The position numbers and the translations under genes were made by a program. A model generated the notes under the pieces. That model did not search any database. It was not told the origin of the DNA and saw only the letters and a program-made list of their open reading frames with translations. This document shows, one piece after another, positions 1 through 10,371 of a stretch of 12,747 nucleotides of DNA (positions are counted from its first letter, which is position 1; each line of letters starts with the position of its first letter). The DNA comes from Planctomycetota bacterium (GTDB taxonomy: Bacteria; Planctomycetota; B15-G4), in contig QNBX01000135.1 of assembly GCA_003644265.1 (NCBI GenBank), positions 1 to 12,747 on the forward strand, written 5' to 3'.

Positions 1-1122
1 GCTGGCCTGCAGCGCGAAGTCGATGTCCTGCTCGATGTGCTGCGCCGAGAGCTTGAAGCCGATGGGGATGCCGCCGCTGGCCGCGCGCACTTGCTCCGCG
101 AACTCGCGGAAGTCGGCCGGCGTCACCAGGTCGGAGAACGTCGCCGGGCTGATGGCGGTCTGCCCGGGCTCCAGCCCGCGCACGGCAGCGATCTCGTCGC
201 TGACCTTGTTGCCGGGCAGGTGCCCGCCCGTGCCGGTCTTGGCGCCCTGGCCGCCCTTGAAGTGAAAGGCCTGGCACTTGGCGACCTTGTCCAGGCTCCA
301 ACCGAAGCGCGCCGAGGCCAGCTCGTACAGGTAGCGCGAGCAGGCCTGCTGCTCAGCGGGCAGCATGCCGCCCTCGCCGGAGCAGATGGCCGACCCGGCC
401 TGCTCGGCGCCGGTGGCCAGGGCGATCTTGGCCTCACGCGAGAGCGCGCCGAAGCTCATGTCGCTCACGAACACGGGCAGCTCGAGCTGCAGCGGGCGCT
501 TGGCCCGCGGCCCGATGGTCAGCGAGGTGTCGACCGGGGCCTCGTCCAGCAGGGGCTTGGTTGCCATCTGCGCGGTCAGGACCTGCAGGTCGTCCCACGA
601 CGGCAGGTCCTGTCGCGGCACGCCCATGGCCGCCGACGGCCCGTGATGACCGACTCTGGACAGCCCATCCCGCGCCAGCATCTGGATCAGCGCGACGTGC
701 GGCTCCTCGGGCGCCCCGTGCACGTCGGCGTAGGTGCCCAGGTATGCGTCGCGGTCATAGGGCTGGGGCTGTGCCTCGGCGAAGGCCTCGATCTCGTCCT
801 CGTCCACCCAGACCTTGCCGTCCTCGACCCAGGCCGTGAACTTGGTGAGCGCCTCGTCGTTGCTGTACTCGCTGACGCCGGTGTCGAGGCGGAAGTCCCA
901 GTTGTGCAGTCCGCAGATGAGGTTGTGGCCGCGGATGCTGCCGTCGGCCAGCATGCCGCCGCGGTGCGGGCAGCGCCCGTAGAGCACGGACGGGTGCTCC
1001 TCGCCCTCGTGCGTGTAGCGGATGACGACCAGGTCGACGCCGGCCACCAGCGCGGCGGCGGGCTTCAACGGCTTGAGTCCATCCCAGTCGGCGACGGGGA
1101 CGCTTCGGGCTGTGGCAGCCAC
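1..1122 (-). CDS. Rieske [2Fe-2S] / FMN-binding glutamate synthase-like fusion protein (3' end cut by window edge)
   Basis: The frame is open for 374 codons from a GTG at 1122 to base 1, so the C-terminus lies outside the window. The GTG is preceded by GAGGAG with a 6-base spacer, which fixes the start. Residues about 10-110 form a Rieske-type domain: C51-P-H53 and C70-G-L-H73, separated by 16 residues, are the two Cys/His pairs that ligate a [2Fe-2S] cluster. From about residue 200 the protein matches the FMN-binding (alpha/beta barrel) domain of glutamate synthase: MSFGALS near 222-228, SGEGGM near 248-253, and KGGQGAKTGTGGHLPGNKV near 289-307. No glutaminase domain is present, so glutamate synthase activity as such cannot be assumed. 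An oxidoreductase with electrons passing between the Rieske centre and FMN is the natural inference. The [3Fe-4S] cysteine region would lie beyond the edge. The gene follows carB by 64 bp on the same strand and is probably cotranscribed. Family assignment is firm; substrate is unknown. Confidence 0.88.
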   Translation of the reverse strand, partial: MAATARSVPVADWDGLKPLKPAAALVAGVDLVVIRYTHEGEEHPSVLYGRCPHRGGMLADGSIRGHNLICGLHNWDFRLDTGVSEYSNDEALTKFTAWVEDGKVWVDEDEIEAFAEAQPQPYDRDAYLGTYADVHGAPEEPHVALIQMLARDGLSRVGHHGPSAAMGVPRQDLPSWDDLQVLTAQMATKPLLDEAPVDTSLTIGPRAKRPLQLELPVFVSDMSFGALSREAKIALATGAEQAGSAICSGEGGMLPAEQQACSRYLYELASARFGWSLDKVAKCQAFHFKGGQGAKTGTGGHLPGNKVSDEIAAVRGLEPGQTAISPATFSDLVTPADFREFAEQVRAASGGIPIGFKLSAQHIEQDIDFALQAS

Positions 1123-1186
1123 GGGGTTCTCCTCGCGGGGCCGGGTCGGCGGGGTGACGCGCCGGGCTGCGATCTCCGCCGCCGCG

Positions 1187-4450
<3,264 letters not shown>

Positions 4451-4573
4451 GGGCGGAGCTCCGGGGGCTGCAACAGGGCGCGGCCAGCGGGGCCGCAAAT
4501 TCGGATCAGGGTACCGCATCCGGGAGGGTCGCGGCCCGGGCTTGAGTGGGGGGCTTCAGCAGGACCGGGTTGC

Positions 4574-4597
4574 CCGCGTGACGGGCCTGTCACGCGG
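4574..4597 (-). promoter_or_regulatory. 9-bp perfect inverted repeat in the nnrD-carB gap
   Basis: The arms CCGCGTGAC and GTCACGCGG are perfectly complementary around a 6-base loop. The hairpin lies 62 bp after the nnrD stop and about 120 bp before the preferred carB GTG. There is no T-run after either arm, so a classical intrinsic terminator is not supported. It may be an operator, an attenuator-like leader hairpin, or an RNA element that limits read-through from nnrD. The structure is seen directly; its role is inference. Confidence 0.4.
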
Positions 4598-4659
4598 CGG
4601 CGGCCGGCGGGGCGCGGTCGCGCAGCGGCAGACCGTTCAGGCCCTCGTGGACGGGGCCC

Positions 4660-5523
4660 TCATGCGTCGAGCGCGCGTCCCAGCCGGGCGGCCACGTCCT
4701 CGGGCAGCACGGCAGCCTGGCCCAGCTCCCGGGCGGCCAGGTCGCCCGCCATGGCGTGCAGGTGAACGGCCAGCGCGCAGGCGGCGGCCGGGTCGTCGAG
4801 CTGCGCCAGCAGGGTGCCCGTGGCGCCGGCCAGCACGTCGCCCATGCCGCCGGTGGCCATGCCGGGGTTGCCTGCGGTCTCGACGCGCAGGCGCCGGCCG
4901 TCGGTGGTGACGCTGCCCGCGCCCTTGAGCACCACGACGCAGCGGAGGGCGCGGGCCAGGTCGAGGGCGGCGGCGCTGCGGGCGTTGGGCGGCGTCTCGC
5001 CAGCCACCAGGCGCGCGAATTCCCCCGGGTGGGGCGTCAGTACGGTCGGGCCGGGACGCCGCGCCAGCAACTCGGCGGGACCTGCCGCGGCCAGCAGGTT
5101 CAGGGCGTCGGCGTCCAGAACGAGCGGCGCGGCCACAGCGTCCACCAGCGCGGCCAGGAGCTGCGCGGCGCCGTCGCCCTGGCCCAGACCGGGCCCCAGC
5201 ACCACGGCGTCGGCAGCCTGTGCCGCCGCCAGCAGCCCCGGGACGGACTCCGCGTCGAAGGCCCCGTCCGCGTCGGACGCCGCGCGCTGCATGACCGCGA
5301 AGGGCACGGCCGGCACCACCTCGGCCACGATGGCGTCGGGCACGGCGAGCTGCACCAGCCCCGCGCCCATGCGTCCGGCGCCGAGCGCTGCCAGGATGGC
5401 GGCGCCCGGGTAGCGGCGGCAGCCCGCCAGTACCAGCACCGACCCGAAGCTGCCCTTGTGCGAGGCAGCGGCGCGCGGCGGCAGGCTGGGCAACGGCAGC
5501 TCGGCAGGTGCATCGCGGTCCAT
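4660..5523 (-). CDS. nnrD: ADP/ATP-dependent NAD(P)H-hydrate dehydratase
   Basis: This enzyme repairs NAD(P)H damaged by hydration: it dehydrates the S-form of NAD(P)HX using ADP or ATP, in the cytoplasm. The 287-aa product has the ribokinase-like fold signatures of the YjeF C-terminal family: HKGSFGSVLVLAG (22-34), GPGLG (110-114), DADALN (137-142), LTPHPGEF (162-169), and NPGMATGGMGDVLAG (219-233) with the expected catalytic Asp at 229. The NnrE epimerase domain that is often fused at the N-terminus is absent, so this is a stand-alone dehydratase and the epimerase must be elsewhere or missing. The ATG at 5523 gives a sensible length and begins just before the conserved core, but no good Shine-Dalgarno sequence precedes it. 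The gene is followed by carB on the same strand after 209 bp, so cotranscription is possible but not certain. Confidence 0.93.
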   Translation of the reverse strand: MDRDAPAELPLPSLPPRAAASHKGSFGSVLVLAGCRRYPGAAILAALGAGRMGAGLVQLAVPDAIVAEVVPAVPFAVMQRAASDADGAFDAESVPGLLAAAQAADAVVLGPGLGQGDGAAQLLAALVDAVAAPLVLDADALNLLAAAGPAELLARRPGPTVLTPHPGEFARLVAGETPPNARSAAALDLARALRCVVVLKGAGSVTTDGRRLRVETAGNPGMATGGMGDVLAGATGTLLAQLDDPAAACALAVHLHAMAGDLAARELGQAAVLPEDVAARLGRALDA

Positions 5524-5856
5524 GGCGCCAGCATGCCAAGCGCGCGGTCCGACGGGTACGCCCGAGCGCTTCGCTCTGACCCCGGGTGCCGCTGTGTCAC
5601 GCCAAGTGGGCGGTTTTCACGGCTGATGCGCGGGTGGATTCGCGCTGGGGCTGCGGCGCGTCAAGGGTGGTCGACACCGCGCCCACTCATTTGGGCCGGT
5701 AACTCGCAGGGTTGCTCGGCGTCTTGTGGGGTGAGAGTTGGCCGGATGTCGGCTGGCTCCGTGCAACGACCGGCGTTCGTTGGCCGGACCGGAGCAGCCC
5801 TCTCCGAGACGTGGTGCGAGCGAGCGCAGGTCCAGGAAGCAGCAAAGGGAGAAGAG
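5524..5856. other. Divergent intergenic region (333 bp)
   Basis: This gap separates nnrD (leftward) from the secreted-protein gene (rightward) and must hold promoters for both. No coding pattern is convincing here: the rightward frame is open through it but only as an antisense extension over nnrD. It contains a small inverted repeat (GAGCG/CGCTC, 5564-5576) near the nnrD start and three similar GGCCGG elements between 5693 and 5796. I found no clear sigma-70 -35/-10 pair in it on either strand. Confidence 0.6.
5693..5796 (+). promoter_or_regulatory. Three spaced GGCCGG-N6-GC[A/T] elements upstream of the secreted-protein gene
   Basis: Similar 16-bp blocks occur at 5693-5708, 5739-5754 and 5781-5796. 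Each contains GGCCGG, six variable bases, then GC and A or T; the last two also share the 9-mer TTGGCCGGA. Starts are 46 and 42 bp apart, about four helical turns. Each has GG and GC separated by 10 bases, which recalls the -24/-12 layout of sigma-54 promoters, but the TTGC part is poorly matched. They may be activator or repressor sites instead. The last block ends 60 bp before the ATG at 5857. Confidence 0.3.
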
Positions 5857-6327
5857 ATGACAAGGATGATGACCTTGTTCGTGCTGATGTTCATGGCGGC
5901 GAGCGCCGTGGCGTCGGCGGATGAGCGGCGGGATGAGAAGCCGGATGACTGCCTCCCCGAAGGGGAAAGCACCGCGCAATGCGTGGAGATCGTGTTGAAC
6001 AAGCGGACCACCATGACGGCCAACATCAAGGAGTGGGACGTGGCCTTCGATGATGAGATGGGCGATGCCACCATCAGCCACGTCGCCAAGGGCCTGTTCA
6101 AAATCTGCGCCGTGGTCACCAACGACGGGGGTGTGCTTTCCGGACCCAACGGCGTGCCGCAGAACGATGGCTGGGTGGAAGGCGATTGCATCGAGACCTA
6201 CCTCGAGATTCAACTCACCTCGCCTGTCTCGGTTGGGGCCAGCGGGATGAGCTTTGGTGCGAACGGATCGTTCAGTTGGACGATCTCGTTCGAGTCGTCG
6301 CCCACGACCATCTGTCCGTGCAGCTGA
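5857..6327 (+). CDS. Secreted six-cysteine protein of unknown function (156 aa)
   Basis: I do not recognise this family. The ATG at 5857 is chosen over a longer open frame because AGGGA lies about 7 bases upstream and because a clean signal peptide starts there: a short basic end (MTR), a hydrophobic stretch at about residues 4-19, and an A-S-A/D-E signal peptidase I site after A21. The mature part is about 135 residues, starts with a charged segment (DERRDEKPDD), and holds six cysteines at 32, 42, 84, 111, 153 and 155. An even number in an exported protein suggests three disulfides. The rest alternates short hydrophobic and polar segments and ends in a Ser/Gly/Phe-rich strand region (about 122-147), consistent with a beta-rich fold. 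The 734-aa anchored protein begins 24 bp downstream, so the two probably share a transcript and act together at the cell surface or periplasm. Codon choice is slightly less GC-extreme than in carB or nnrD. Confidence 0.8.
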   Translation: MTRMMTLFVLMFMAASAVASADERRDEKPDDCLPEGESTAQCVEIVLNKRTTMTANIKEWDVAFDDEMGDATISHVAKGLFKICAVVTNDGGVLSGPNGVPQNDGWVEGDCIETYLEIQLTSPVSVGASGMSFGANGSFSWTISFESSPTTICPCS

Positions 6328-6351
6328 CGCCGCGACCGAGAGGATGATCAA

Positions 6352-8556
6352 ATGACCGCGTTCCGCCCTTGGACCATCGGGTGTCTTGTCGTGTTCGTCT
6401 TGCTGCTGGCTGGCGGCGTCTGGAGCTGGCTGGACGGCGGGATGCTCCCCGGCTCGGGGCGGGCGCGGTCTGTGCCCAGGATCGCCAGCAAGGGCGTGAC
6501 CTACATCCCCGGTGAGGAGTCGGAGCTCGCGAGCGAGCGCGTTCCGCTGCGGGTGACCTCTGTGCCACCGGCCTCCGAGCCACTACCGACTTCGGCGCAA
6601 GCGGCTGCTGGCGATGCCGCGTTCGACGCCGAGGAGCGCGGCCGGCTGGTGGCTCGCTGGCCCGCGCTGAGCGTGCCGCGCGAGGTCAGGCTGGTGGCTG
6701 AGAAGCTCACCTCGGTCTCCGAGGAGGCGCGAGTCGGAGCCCCTCGCGTGCTGTTGGGGTTCATCGCCCAGCCTATGGCGCCCACGGGAGATGCACTCCC
6801 GCCCAGCGCGCAGGCAAACACCCAACGGACCTGGGACGATCTGGAGGCCGGGTCCTGGCGCGTGGTGGCGGCGGCTGATTCCCTCTGGATCCCTGCGCGC
6901 TCGCTTCCCGTCGAGGTCCATCCCGGCGAGACGCGCTTCGTTGAGCTCGAGTTGGTGCCGGCCGGTCAGCTCGTCGCTCGGTTGGTGCGCCCCGATGGTG
7001 ACCCGGTGCCTGGCGCGGACGTGCGTCTCCTGGGCCCACTGCCCCCCGGTTTCGACCTGCACCGTACGAGCCCAGACGACCACATCGGGGTGGTGGAGCG
7101 TCGCCTGAAGACCGACCTCGACGGCGAACTGAGTGTCGCAGGCGTTGTGGTTGGCGACCGGTACGCGCTCTACGCCTGGACGGACGCGGGGGACCAGGGC
7201 AGCGCCATGTTGCTCTCACGGCCTCCGCCTTGCTCCGCCGAGCAAGTGCAGCTGACGCCAGCGGTCATGATGGACGTCTTCGTCCGTGAATCGGACAGCG
7301 GCGTGCCTCTCGCTGGTGTGGAGGTCCGCGTCACGGATCACGTCCTCAGTAGCCTGCGCGGCGAGCGGGAGCTGATGGACATCGACGCGCTGCGCGAGAT
7401 CAAGCTGACCGATGAGCAGGGCAGGACGAGCCTCTCCTGCGAACCCGGCTCCTGGATCCTCGTGGTCTCAGCGAGCCACGACATCGCGACGGTCCAGGTC
7501 ACCCCCGAGCTAGCTGCACGGGGACGCTATGAAGCCTTCCTCGATCTGCCCGAGCGGAGCGTGGGCTACGTCACGACGGTCGCCGGAGACCCGCTGCCCG
7601 ATGTCAGGGTCAGCGCGAGCTGGACGGGCTTCCGGGACGGCGTGTCCGAGTCGGGCAGCTTGTCGTCCACCACGACCGACGCGCGCGGAGAGTTCGAGCT
7701 GGCTGACATGGGCAGCTTGCCCGACCTGGACATGGGCTCCGTGAGTTTCCAGGCCGAGCACTCGGTGCACGGTTCTGGTGGGGTCGAAGTGCCCTTGCCG
7801 CCGCTCAAGAACGGGGAGCGCGTCATGCCCGTGAGCATCATGCTGCGGCAAACCGGGGGCTTGCAGCTTGAGTTCGAGCCGACCACTTGGCCCGAGCCGA
7901 TGTACCGGGCTCCGCGCCGCAACATGGGTGCGGACGATCGCCTCGAGCAGGCGCTGAAGGACGACAGCCTCTCGCTGAAGCTCAAGTACTTGGGCAACAG
8001 CGGCGCCCGAACGGAGTTCAGCAGCGAGCACGGGGCTCGACGCAGCGTGAAGCTCTCCGGTTTTTTCGGAGCCGAGACGTCGGCTGAATTCGATGACCTG
8101 GTGCCGGGCATCTACTCCGTCACGATCACCAGCCGCAGCCGGGACTTCCGCCTGCACACACCGTCCTTGCGCGTCTACCCAGGCGAGGTGACCCACTACT
8201 TCGTGCAGCCCCCGGACGTCGCGCTGTTCGCGACGGTCACGCTCGACCTGAGCACGACCCCGCTGCAAGGCCCCCGGGGTGAGCGCTCGCTCGAAGTCTG
8301 CCTCATGACGGTGGAGAAGCAGCCAGGGCATGGCGCCCTCCCGATCCTGCTGCCACCCAACGCGGGCGAGTGGGACATGCGCAGGGTGCGTATCCAGGAC
8401 AACGAGAACGTGACCTTCACCTGGGTCCCCCCGGGTCGTTACACGCTCCTGCTCCCGGTGCAGGACCCTGCCGACCCGAACAACGTCCTCATGCGGATGT
8501 CGCACCGCTTCACGGTGGGCCCGGGTGACGACTTGATCCTGCGCTCGCTGAAGTGA
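6352..8556 (+). CDS. Membrane-anchored protein with carboxypeptidase-regulatory-like beta-sandwich repeats (734 aa)
   Basis: The ATG at 6352 has GAGAGG 8 bases upstream. Residues about 8-27 form one hydrophobic segment after a short basic N-terminus, so the protein is likely anchored in the inner membrane with a large exported body. Three stretches resemble CarboxypepD_reg/Cna-B-type units, with a hydrophobic strand, G-x-P-[LV]-x-[GD]-[AV]-x-V, then T-D-x-x-G-x: about 206-275 (DGDPVPGADVRLLG), 305-375 (SGVPLAGVEVRVTD) and 403-465 (AGDPLPDVRVSASW). The end signature PG-x-Y or AGSW, then a strand, then PGE recurs at about 166-200, 584-618 and 692-725, hinting at further degenerate units. I see no catalytic motif, no sorting signal and no outer-membrane barrel. 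These units are usually structural or binding modules; the true role is unknown. It follows the 156-aa secreted protein by 24 bp, and a joint envelope function is inferred from that. Confidence 0.85.
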   Translation: MTAFRPWTIGCLVVFVLLLAGGVWSWLDGGMLPGSGRARSVPRIASKGVTYIPGEESELASERVPLRVTSVPPASEPLPTSAQAAAGDAAFDAEERGRLVARWPALSVPREVRLVAEKLTSVSEEARVGAPRVLLGFIAQPMAPTGDALPPSAQANTQRTWDDLEAGSWRVVAAADSLWIPARSLPVEVHPGETRFVELELVPAGQLVARLVRPDGDPVPGADVRLLGPLPPGFDLHRTSPDDHIGVVERRLKTDLDGELSVAGVVVGDRYALYAWTDAGDQGSAMLLSRPPPCSAEQVQLTPAVMMDVFVRESDSGVPLAGVEVRVTDHVLSSLRGERELMDIDALREIKLTDEQGRTSLSCEPGSWILVVSASHDIATVQVTPELAARGRYEAFLDLPERSVGYVTTVAGDPLPDVRVSASWTGFRDGVSESGSLSSTTTDARGEFELADMGSLPDLDMGSVSFQAEHSVHGSGGVEVPLPPLKNGERVMPVSIMLRQTGGLQLEFEPTTWPEPMYRAPRRNMGADDRLEQALKDDSLSLKLKYLGNSGARTEFSSEHGARRSVKLSGFFGAETSAEFDDLVPGIYSVTITSRSRDFRLHTPSLRVYPGEVTHYFVQPPDVALFATVTLDLSTTPLQGPRGERSLEVCLMTVEKQPGHGALPILLPPNAGEWDMRRVRIQDNENVTFTWVPPGRYTLLLPVQDPADPNNVLMRMSHRFTVGPGDDLILRSLK

Positions 8557-8561
8557 GGCGA

Positions 8562-8581
8562 GGTCTCGCGGAGGCGCGACC
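8562..8581 (+). terminator. Possible hairpin terminator after the 734-aa gene
   Basis: GGTCTCGC and GCGCGACC pair over 8 positions with one mismatch around a GGAG loop, starting 5 bases after the TGA stop. No T-run follows, so efficient intrinsic termination is not supported; it may be a 3'-end stabilising hairpin or a chance GC-rich fold. Confidence 0.25.
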
Positions 8582-8649
8582 GCCGCTGCGCTCCGCTATG
8601 ATCTCACGCTGCCCCGGTCGTTAGCCCCCCTCCGACTTGTAGCCCGCCC

Positions 8650-10371
8650 GTGTCGCGCTCTCGTGCCTCGTCTCTCGCTCGCCTGCGGTCGATCGTCGTC
8701 GCGACGGCCCTGCCGCTGGTGCTGGCGGCGTGTGGCGAGCCCGACCCGGGTCGCGGGCCGGCGCTGGGTTCGACCGGCCGCTCGGCGCCCGCTGGCGTAG
8801 TGCTTGTCGTGATCGACACCCTGCGCGCCGACCACCTCGGCGCCTACGGCAGCACGGCGGGCCTCACGCCGAACCTGGACGCGCTGGCCGCGCGGTCGAC
8901 GGTGTTCGAGCAGTGCATCGCCGCCAGCAGCTGGACGCGCTCGTCGATGGCGGCGCTGTTCGCCTCGGAGTATCCGACGACCCTGGGCGTGTTGGGAACG
9001 ACCGACGTGCTGCCAGATGCGGTCACCACCCTGGCAGAGGCGCTCTCGGCCACGGGCGTGCAGACGCTGGGCGCCACGGCCAATCGCAACGCCGGCGCGC
9101 GCTGGGGCTTCTCGCAGGGCTTCGACACGTTCGTCTCCAACATGCCGCGCGTGAGCTATCCCGATGACTTCGGCATGGTGCCGGCGGAGGCGCTCACGGC
9201 CGAGGGCTTGCGACTGCTCGACGCCCGCGACGCCGCGCGCCCGTTCCTGCTCTTCCTGCATTACACCGACCCGCACGACCCGTACTTTGCGCATCCCGAG
9301 TTCATGCCGGGGCCCGAGCCCGAGGGAGGCTTCGACGGCTCGCGACGAGATCTGCGGCGCATGGACGCGGCGGGGACGGCGGCGCTCACCGAACAGGACA
9401 AGCAGCGCATCCGTTGGCTCTATGCCAGCGAGGTGGCGTACGGCGATCGCTGGCTGGGCGCGCTGCTCGACGGCCTGGCCGAGCGGGTGGGTGACGAGGT
9501 GTTGTTGGTGGTCACCGCCGACCACGGCGAGGGCCTGTGGGACCACGCCGAGCGCGCCCACGGCAAGGACCTCTACGAGGAGATGATCCGCGTCCCGCTG
9601 CTGGTGCGCTGGCCGGCGTCATGGGGTCTGGCGCCCGGGCGCGTGCCGGGCGTGGTGCAGAACCTGGACGTGGCGCCCACGGTCGCGGCGGCCATGCAGC
9701 TCGAGGCTCCAGGCGGCTGGCGCGGCGTCGATCTGTTCGGCGTGGCCAGCGGCGCGGCCGGCAGCGTGACCAGCGGGGCGGCCGGCGGCGCAGCCAGCGG
9801 GGCGGCCAGCGGCGTGGACAGCGGGGCGGCCGGCGGTACGCGCCCCCACGCCTACTCCGAGATGGACCTGAACGGGCGCGACTACGAGTCGCTCTCGGAC
9901 GGCGCGCACAAGCTCATCCGACTGCGCGCGTACGACGGCGGCAAGTGGAAGCGGCGCAGCCACCGCGTGACCGTGGGCGACTCGCTGGCCTCGCTCTCGG
10001 TGCGCTACTTCGGCAGCCGCGCGCAGGTCGACGCCATCGCCGCGGCCAACCCGGAGCTGCTGGCCCAGGGCGTGGCCGTCGACGAGATCGAGCTCAGCAT
10101 CGGACAGCAGCTGGCCATCCCCGACCGCGCGCCGCCCTCGGGGCGCGGCTTCGCGTGGTACGAGCTGGAGTCCGACCCCGGCGAGCGCGATGACCAGGGC
10201 GACACGCCGGGCGCCCGCGGCTCGCCCCTGCACCGCGCCCTGTCGGAGTTTGCCCGTCGCAACCGCGAGCGCGGCTACGAGCCGTCGTCCGTCAACCTCG
10301 ACGACCTCGACCAGGACATGCTCGACGAGCTGCGCGGCCTCGGCTACGTCGGCGCCGACGACGACGGTTGA
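8650..10371 (+). CDS. Sulfatase/alkaline-phosphatase-superfamily lipoprotein with an inserted LysM domain
   Basis: The 573-aa product starts at a GTG with no clear Shine-Dalgarno; it is preferred because it gives a complete lipoprotein signal peptide ending in the lipobox LAAC (C28). The catalytic core runs from about 48 to 362: VVIDTLRADHLG with metal-binding D56 and D61, SSWTRSS with T96 at the nucleophile position, HYTDPHDPY (204-212), TADHGEG with D291/H292, and H304-G305. The canonical C/S-x-P-x-R formylglycine motif is absent; Thr fits better with phospho-ester hydrolases or transferases of this superfamily, so sulfatase activity is doubtful. A Ser/Gly/Ala-only linker (about 367-396) follows. 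A LysM domain (438-491; VTVGDSL, then IAAANPEL and GQQLAIP) then sits between the strand HKLIRLR and the usual closing segment WYELESDPGE. The C-terminus has the LRGLGYVG ending common in this family. It is probably an envelope enzyme held near peptidoglycan by LysM; the substrate is unknown. The stop overlaps the next gene's TTG. Confidence 0.9.
   Translation: MSRSRASSLARLRSIVVATALPLVLAACGEPDPGRGPALGSTGRSAPAGVVLVVIDTLRADHLGAYGSTAGLTPNLDALAARSTVFEQCIAASSWTRSSMAALFASEYPTTLGVLGTTDVLPDAVTTLAEALSATGVQTLGATANRNAGARWGFSQGFDTFVSNMPRVSYPDDFGMVPAEALTAEGLRLLDARDAARPFLLFLHYTDPHDPYFAHPEFMPGPEPEGGFDGSRRDLRRMDAAGTAALTEQDKQRIRWLYASEVAYGDRWLGALLDGLAERVGDEVLLVVTADHGEGLWDHAERAHGKDLYEEMIRVPLLVRWPASWGLAPGRVPGVVQNLDVAPTVAAAMQLEAPGGWRGVDLFGVASGAAGSVTSGAAGGAASGAASGVDSGAAGGTRPHAYSEMDLNGRDYESLSDGAHKLIRLRAYDGGKWKRRSHRVTVGDSLASLSVRYFGSRAQVDAIAAANPELLAQGVAVDEIELSIGQQLAIPDRAPPSGRGFAWYELESDPGERDDQGDTPGARGSPLHRALSEFARRNRERGYEPSSVNLDDLDQDMLDELRGLGYVGADDDG
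9748..9837 (+). repeat. In-gene degenerate repeat coding a Ser/Gly/Ala linker
   Basis: Blocks of 12 bases built on AGCGGGGCGGCC recur (three exact copies plus variants such as AGCGGCGTGGAC), interspersed with GGCGGC triplets. They encode residues 367-396 of the lipoprotein, almost wholly Ser, Gly and Ala. All units are multiples of three, so copy-number change would lengthen or shorten the linker without a frameshift. Confidence 0.75.

Noticed and set aside
1123..1186. Terminator between carB and the Rieske/FMN gene
   Set aside because: Only weak GC-rich pairing and no T-run; the close same-strand spacing argues for cotranscription.
4756..5856. Upstream extension of the 156-aa secreted protein frame to 523 codons
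   Set aside because: The extension is antisense to nnrD and would bury a clear signal peptide that has its own ribosome site at 5857.
7510..8505. Minus-strand open frame opposite the 734-aa gene
   Set aside because: Antisense shadow with no ribosome site or motif; the plus-strand frame has recognisable beta-repeat patterns.
8597..8602. TATGAT as a -10 promoter element for the lipoprotein gene
   Set aside because: The hexamer is good, but there is no -35 match at 16-18 bp upstream; kept only as a possibility.
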